A stretch of DNA of 19,555 nucleotides from NCBI GenBank assembly GCA_019232645.1, contig JAFANO010000201.1, positions 1 through 19,555 of the forward strand, written 5' to 3'. The notes under the pieces were generated by a model. The model was not told the DNA's origin, made no database searches, and worked only from the letters and a program-made list of their open reading frames with translations. The stretch's first letter is position 1. Each line of letters begins with the position of its first letter. The translations under genes were made by a program, and so were the position numbers. The DNA comes from Planctomycetaceae bacterium. GTDB lineage: Bacteria > Planctomycetota > Planctomycetia > Isosphaerales > Isosphaeraceae. Positions 15,714-19,555 of this stretch are shown here, one piece after another.

Positions 15714-17702
15714 TCAGACGCCCAACTGGCCGGGCTCGATCTCGCTGGTCGCGATCGCGCCGGTCGCGAACGGGTTGAACTCGACGTACTGGATGTGGCG
15801 GTAGAGCTTGCTCTCGCTCTGGAGCTGACGGGGCTGGCCGACCGACTCGACCCGGCCGTCCTGGAGGACGATGATCTGCTGGCACGACCGGATCGTCTCG
15901 AGCCGGTGGGGCAGGACGATCAGGGTCCGGCCCTCCGACAGCCGAGCGAGTGTGTCGTCGATCAAGTGCTTGATGTCATCGAGCGGGAGGTTCGGCTCCT
16001 CGATGATCAGGATCGAGGGGTCGTGCAGGTAGGCGCGGGCCAGCGCGATCCGGAACTGCTCGTCGGGCTCGAGGGTGTGACTGAGCGGCCCGATGATCGT
16101 GTCGTAGCCGTGCGGCAAGTTCTGGATGAAGTGGTGCGCGTGGGCGACCTTGGCGGCCTCGATGATCCGGGGCATCTCGATCCTCGGGTCGCCCAGGCCG
16201 ATGTTCATCTTGACCGAGTCGGTGAAGACCAGGTCGGCCTGGAGCACGGTCGCGACCTGGGCGCGGATCGACTCGAGCGTCACGTCGCGGAGGTCGAGGC
16301 CGTCGATCCGGACCCGGCCGACCTTCGGGTCGATCAGGCGGGGGATCAGGCAGACCATCGCCAGCTTGGCGTCCTCGTCGAGGCCCATGATCGCCGTCCG
16401 CGAGCCGGCCGGGATCTCCGCCGAGACGCCGTCGAGCAGCGTCCGGCCCGAGGTGCTCTGGAGCGTCACGTCCTCGAACGTGATCCGCTCGCGGATCGGC
16501 GGCAGGAACTGCGCCCCGCCCTGCTGCTGGAGCTCGGGCCGCCGCTCGAGGAATTCGAAGATCCCCTGGGCCGAGGAGTTCGCCAGACGAACGGCCCGGC
16601 GCCTCGCCTGGCACTCCAGCAGCGGATGGACCAGCCCCGACAGCGCCACCGCCAGCATCAGCGCCGCCGCCGAACCGACCCGCTGCGTCACCAGCACGCT
16701 GTACGACAGCAGGCTGATCGCCGCGATGGTCGAGACCCCGAAGAGCAGCCCGGTCGAGGTGTTCAGCCGCCCCTCCGTCTTGATCCGCCGCGCGTCGGCC
16801 GCCCAGTAGCGCTCGAGGTGCGCGTCGAACCGCTGCTTGTCGACGTTCTCCATGCCGTAGACGCGGACCGTCCGGAGCAGCCCCAGGTCCTCGAGGATCA
16901 GGCAGAGCTGGAGCGCCGCGTCGCGCATCACCGCGTCCGAGACCCGCCGCGCGTCGCGGTTCATGATCGTCGAGGCGTACCAGGCCAGGCCCACCAGCGA
17001 CGCCAGGAACACCGTCAGGACCGGCGACAGGAACAGCGCGATCGCCACCAGGCCCCCCGCCAGCACGGGCAGCCGGAACGACCCATCGAGCTCGGCGTAC
17101 ATGCCGTCGCGGACGTCGTTGACCTCACGGGTCAACAGGTTGACGATCGGACCCGTCCCGTCGGACGGCAGCGCCAACTGCCCCAGGCGATACATCTGCC
17201 GGTGGATCTGGCGGCGGAACGACGTCGCCACCTCGCCGACCGCCTCGGCCAGGACCGCGCGCTGAGACTGCGCCAGGACGCAGAGGATCAGCAACAGCCC
17301 CGAGGCCGTCGCCAGCAAGCTGGTCAGCGCGCCAAAGTTGTTCGTCAGCGCGCGGCCACCCCCCAGGATCCTCAGCAGCAGTCGAGCGGCTCGACGATGG
17401 AGCGGGTTGTGGCTCGACAGGTTGGCGGCGACCAGCGGGAACAGGCCCGTGTCGTCGAGGAGCGTGACGTCCTGGATGGTCCCCGTGACGCGGCCCTGGA
17501 CCCAGGTCGGCAGCGAGTCGAGCTGGGCAGAGGGCAGTCGCGCCTCGCCCCGGGTCGCGAGCAGCGCCCCCAGCAGGCCCGCCACGATCAGCAGCATCAA
17601 GACTAACAGAGAGTGGACTGTCCCCAGGATCCGGGCCATCACCACGGCGCGGGACCGGTCGTTCAGGAGCCTACGAGCGCGACGATAGGCGTCCGCCTGC
17701 AT
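15714..17702 (-). CDS. ABC exporter-like protein with degenerate ATP-binding motifs
   Basis: 662 residues from ATG 17702 (AGGA nine bases upstream). Layout of a type IV half-exporter: helix 1 about residues 27-50, a long outer loop of about 75 residues, further helices at about 125-143, 211-245 and 314-360, then a nucleotide-binding domain from about 405. The fold markers are present: LLDGVSAEIPAGSRTAIMG, Gln488 in the Q-loop, DGLDLRDVTLESIRAQV, RIALARA (551-557) and the H-loop His599. However, Walker A reads GLDEDAKLA (440-448) instead of GxxGxGK[ST], the signature reads LEPDE instead of LSGGQ, and Walker B ends IIEE instead of LLDE. ATP hydrolysis is therefore doubtful; it may be a regulatory or heterodimer partner, or a distinct subfamily. 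The reading frame is intact, so this is not simple decay. Substrate unknown. The ABC-2 permease upstream is a different transporter type. Confidence 0.87.
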   Translation of the reverse strand: MQADAYRRARRLLNDRSRAVVMARILGTVHSLLVLMLLIVAGLLGALLATRGEARLPSAQLDSLPTWVQGRVTGTIQDVTLLDDTGLFPLVAANLSSHNPLHRRAARLLLRILGGGRALTNNFGALTSLLATASGLLLILCVLAQSQRAVLAEAVGEVATSFRRQIHRQMYRLGQLALPSDGTGPIVNLLTREVNDVRDGMYAELDGSFRLPVLAGGLVAIALFLSPVLTVFLASLVGLAWYASTIMNRDARRVSDAVMRDAALQLCLILEDLGLLRTVRVYGMENVDKQRFDAHLERYWAADARRIKTEGRLNTSTGLLFGVSTIAAISLLSYSVLVTQRVGSAAALMLAVALSGLVHPLLECQARRRAVRLANSSAQGIFEFLERRPELQQQGGAQFLPPIRERITFEDVTLQSTSGRTLLDGVSAEIPAGSRTAIMGLDEDAKLAMVCLIPRLIDPKVGRVRIDGLDLRDVTLESIRAQVATVLQADLVFTDSVKMNIGLGDPRIEMPRIIEAAKVAHAHHFIQNLPHGYDTIIGPLSHTLEPDEQFRIALARAYLHDPSILIIEEPNLPLDDIKHLIDDTLARLSEGRTLIVLPHRLETIRSCQQIIVLQDGRVESVGQPRQLQSESKLYRHIQYVEFNPFATGAIATSEIEPGQLGV

Positions 17703-17816
17703 ACTTCAAGTTCCTGGACGCGGATGATCGGCGGGCGGCCACGTCCGCCGAGCACCGTCGCACGCGACACGCGAGGGCTCGCCCGGGCTCCGGGATCGGG
17801 CCCGCGTCCGACAACG

Positions 17817-18635
17817 TTACGCCAGGTCGCGATCCTCGAACAGGAGGAACGCGAACAGCAGCGCCGCTCCACTGTACAACGCGCAATAGCCGAGTGCCGG
17901 GACGACGTAGCCCATCCAGGGGATCAGCGCCCCCGTCGAGATCGACGGGCCGGCGTTGAAGAACTCGAGCGAGGGCAGGATCCACTCGAACAGCCGGGCC
18001 ATGAAGCTGACCAGCTCGAGCGTGTTGCCGCGCGTCGCCTCGACGAGCACCGGGCTGAGGTGGCCCAGGAAGAAGATCGCGATGCAGACGACCAGGTTGA
18101 CCAGCATCGGCAGCCGGGTCGAGATCGCCACGCTGACGCTCGCCAGCACGGTCACCTCGAAGAACCCCAGCGCCAGGCCCGGCAACACCTGCCGGACCTG
18201 GTCCCACCGCTTGGCCGACTCGGCGAAGCTGCCGGCCGACTCGCGCAGGTCGTACCCGTACTTGTACCAGACCCCCATCGCGAACACGGTCCCCAGCAGG
18301 GCGAACAGCGCCAGGACGCCCAGCTCGATCCCCAGGAACTTGCCCACGATGAACTGGCGGCGATTGATCGGCTTCGAAAGCAGCGTGATCGCCGTCTTCC
18401 CCTCGATCTCATCGGCCACCGTCGAGCTGGCCGTGAGCAGCGCCAGCAGCAGCGAGGCGAACGAGATTGTCGTCAGCCCCGTGTCCTTGTACATCTTGAT
18501 GTCCTCGCCGAACGTGAAGTACGACACAAAGATCGAGCAGATCAGTGAGGAACCGGCGAGGAACGCCAGGACGAAGAAGGAGGGTTGACGGGTTGCTTCC
18601 TTGGCGGTCGCGAGGGCGATGGTGATGGATCTCAT
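17817..18635 (-). CDS. ABC-2 type transporter permease
   Basis: 272 residues with about six membrane helices. The hallmark is DEIEGKTAITLLSKPINRR (75-93) followed by QFIVGKFLG, the conserved cytoplasmic segment of ABC2_membrane (GldF/NosY-like) permeases, which form the membrane channel of an ABC transporter with a separate ATPase subunit. Helix 1 covers about residues 19-38, and an outer loop with a YKYGYDLRES segment follows helix 3. No clear ribosome binding site precedes the ATG at 18635. No soluble ABC ATPase gene with intact motifs is visible nearby; the downstream gene is an exporter fusion with its own membrane domain. The ATPase may lie elsewhere in the genome. Substrate unknown. Confidence 0.88.
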   Translation of the reverse strand: MRSITIALATAKEATRQPSFFVLAFLAGSSLICSIFVSYFTFGEDIKMYKDTGLTTISFASLLLALLTASSTVADEIEGKTAITLLSKPINRRQFIVGKFLGIELGVLALFALLGTVFAMGVWYKYGYDLRESAGSFAESAKRWDQVRQVLPGLALGFFEVTVLASVSVAISTRLPMLVNLVVCIAIFFLGHLSPVLVEATRGNTLELVSFMARLFEWILPSLEFFNAGPSISTGALIPWMGYVVPALGYCALYSGAALLFAFLLFEDRDLA

Positions 18636-18713
18636 GATCGCGATGACTCGGACGAGGATGAGTGCGGAAGGGCCAGGCCGGGACCAGAGACCTCGGCAGC
18701 CGCCGAGCGCGAT

Positions 18714-18992
18714 TCAGGGTAGGATCGAAAAACCTCGGGGCGGACGGTCGCCGGGGGATTCCCGCTCTTCTTGGATGTCGAGGATGTAGGGGTCCATCTC
18801 GCGGCGGACGGCGTCGAGGAACGCGGCCACTTCCGCCGCCTCGCCTTCGGCCAGCAACTCGACCCGGCCGTCGTCCAGGTTCCGCACGAACCCCGCGACC
18901 CTGAACCGCTGGGCCAGGCGCTCGGCAGTGAAGCGGAACCCGACCCCTTGGACACGACCCGAGTAATAGACTCGGCGGCGTTCAATCGGCAT
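18714..18992 (-). CDS. acyP: Acylphosphatase
   Basis: A 92-residue cytoplasmic enzyme that hydrolyses the carboxyl-phosphate bond of acylphosphates such as acetyl phosphate and 1,3-bisphosphoglycerate. ATG 18992 is chosen because AGAGGCG lies six to seven bases upstream; a TTG at 19013 would add seven residues and include that site. The family signatures are both present: GRVQGVGFR with the catalytic arginine (Arg20), and GFVRNLDDGRVEL with the catalytic asparagine (Asn38). Length and order are normal for the family. It lies 78 bp upstream of the ABC-2 permease gene on the same strand. It is probably a housekeeping gene not tied to the glycan cluster. Confidence 0.95.
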   Translation of the reverse strand: MPIERRRVYYSGRVQGVGFRFTAERLAQRFRVAGFVRNLDDGRVELLAEGEAAEVAAFLDAVRREMDPYILDIQEERESPGDRPPRGFSILP

Positions 18993-19238
18993 GGGACGCG
19001 CCTCTCGACACAATCCGGATGTCTCGGCCGAAGGGAAGGTCCTTCGAATCGATTGTCCATCTTAGCGGGCGGGAGCACATCGAGGCAAGCGGGGCAAGCG
19101 ACCTGGAGGGTCTCCCGAAGATCACCGGCGCATCGGGCGTTCCAACGAAGATAAGCCAAGGAGTGGACACGACCCGCCTCGGGGGTGGCGTTCTCCTTCC
19201 TCGGCCCGTCGAAGTCTTCCGGCAGGCGCGCAAATCAC
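18993..19238. other. Intergenic region upstream of the acylphosphatase
   Basis: 246 bp. A minus-strand open frame crosses most of it but has a TTG start, an arginine-rich composition and no motif, so I do not call it. A promoter for the acylphosphatase is expected, but none is clear. Confidence 0.4.
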
Positions 19239-19555
19239 TCAAAGGCCGGTCAGCGTGACGCGGTCCACGGTCCCCCCTGGGGCCTCGATCGACACCCGGC
19301 CCGCGCGGGCGGGGCCGATACCGACGCCTTTGAACGGCACGGCGACGCTCCCCGACGAGCCGGACGGCTTGATCATCACGCGGGCGAGCGAGAACGGCAG
19401 GCGGTTCTCGACCCGGAGGGTCGTGCTCCTCGGCCCGCGCCTGGCGGTCGTGACGCCGACGAAGGCGGAGGCCAGCGCGCGGTCGAGCGCCCGGGCGAGG
19501 CCCGGCCCGTCGAGGACCGAGACGCTCGAGCCCTCGATGAAGGTCGTCTTGCCCA
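19239..19555 (-). CDS. C-terminus of an unrecognised protein, truncated by the window edge
   Basis: The minus-strand frame is open from the right edge to a TGA at 19239-19241, giving 104 codons before the stop and no start inside the window. The visible residues begin GKTTFIEGSSVSVL and include LDRALASAFVGV, TTLRVENRLPFSLARVMIK and VDRVTLTGL at the end. The alternating hydrophobic pattern and the VENRLPFSLARV strand suggest a beta-sandwich-like C-terminal domain. GKTT resembles the end of a P-loop only superficially, and too little precedes it to judge. I do not recognise the family. The stop lies about 247 bp upstream of the acylphosphatase start. Confidence 0.68.
   Translation of the reverse strand, partial: GKTTFIEGSSVSVLDGPGLARALDRALASAFVGVTTARRGPRSTTLRVENRLPFSLARVMIKPSGSSGSVAVPFKGVGIGPARAGRVSIEAPGGTVDRVTLTGL

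Noticed and set aside
14868..17606. 912-codon open frame on the plus strand
   Set aside because: It lies opposite the ABC exporter and glycoamylase genes, is dominated by Arg, Asp, Gln and Pro, shows no motif, and is a typical antisense shadow in high-GC DNA.
18982..19242. 86-codon minus-strand frame upstream of the acylphosphatase
   Set aside because: TTG start, Arg/Pro-rich start, no motif, and it overlaps the better-supported acylphosphatase start.

Overview
The window looks like chromosomal DNA of a high-GC bacterium, most likely a planctomycete of the Isosphaeraceae kind. This is an inference from base composition and protein style: runs of DltD/AlgX-like SGNH paralogs, long uncharacterised membrane proteins and IS5-type remnants. 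I could not run a search. Apart from two genes at the left end, every gene lies on the minus strand. The theme is surface or extracellular glycan assembly and modification.

Left end (1-1530, plus strand): the 3' part of a GT4-type glycosyltransferase gene running off the edge, followed by a small basic/coiled-coil protein. After a convergent gap come two large polytopic membrane proteins on the minus strand (1649-3967 and 4091-5839). Both have GT-C-like layouts: an early acidic extracytoplasmic loop, about ten membrane helices and a soluble C-terminal domain. A decayed IS5-family transposase (about 6137-6605) lies upstream of them.

Centre (6582-13456, minus strand): an apparent O-acylation module. 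An AlgI-type MBOAT acyltransferase (11804-13456) is followed downstream by four tandem paralogous SGNH-like proteins, each with one N-terminal membrane helix (10234-11373, 9110-10237, 7929-9113, 6582-7808). The first three overlap by 4 bp and should be translationally coupled. The last has a C-terminal tail that appears to run into the transposase remnant. Between the MBOAT and the SGNH genes lies an AT-rich block with a 95-bp tandem duplication plus an inverted partial copy. The working model is that MBOAT passes acyl groups across the membrane and the SGNH proteins place them on glycan chains, as in the AlgI/AlgJ/AlgX, PatA/PatB and DltB/DltD systems.

Right end (13908-19555, minus strand): a secreted PF10091 glycoamylase-family protein; an ABC exporter-like protein whose nucleotide-binding motifs are badly degenerate; an ABC-2 type permease without a visible ATPase partner; an acylphosphatase; and the C-terminus of an unrecognised protein running off the right edge. 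No rRNA, tRNA or CRISPR was seen.
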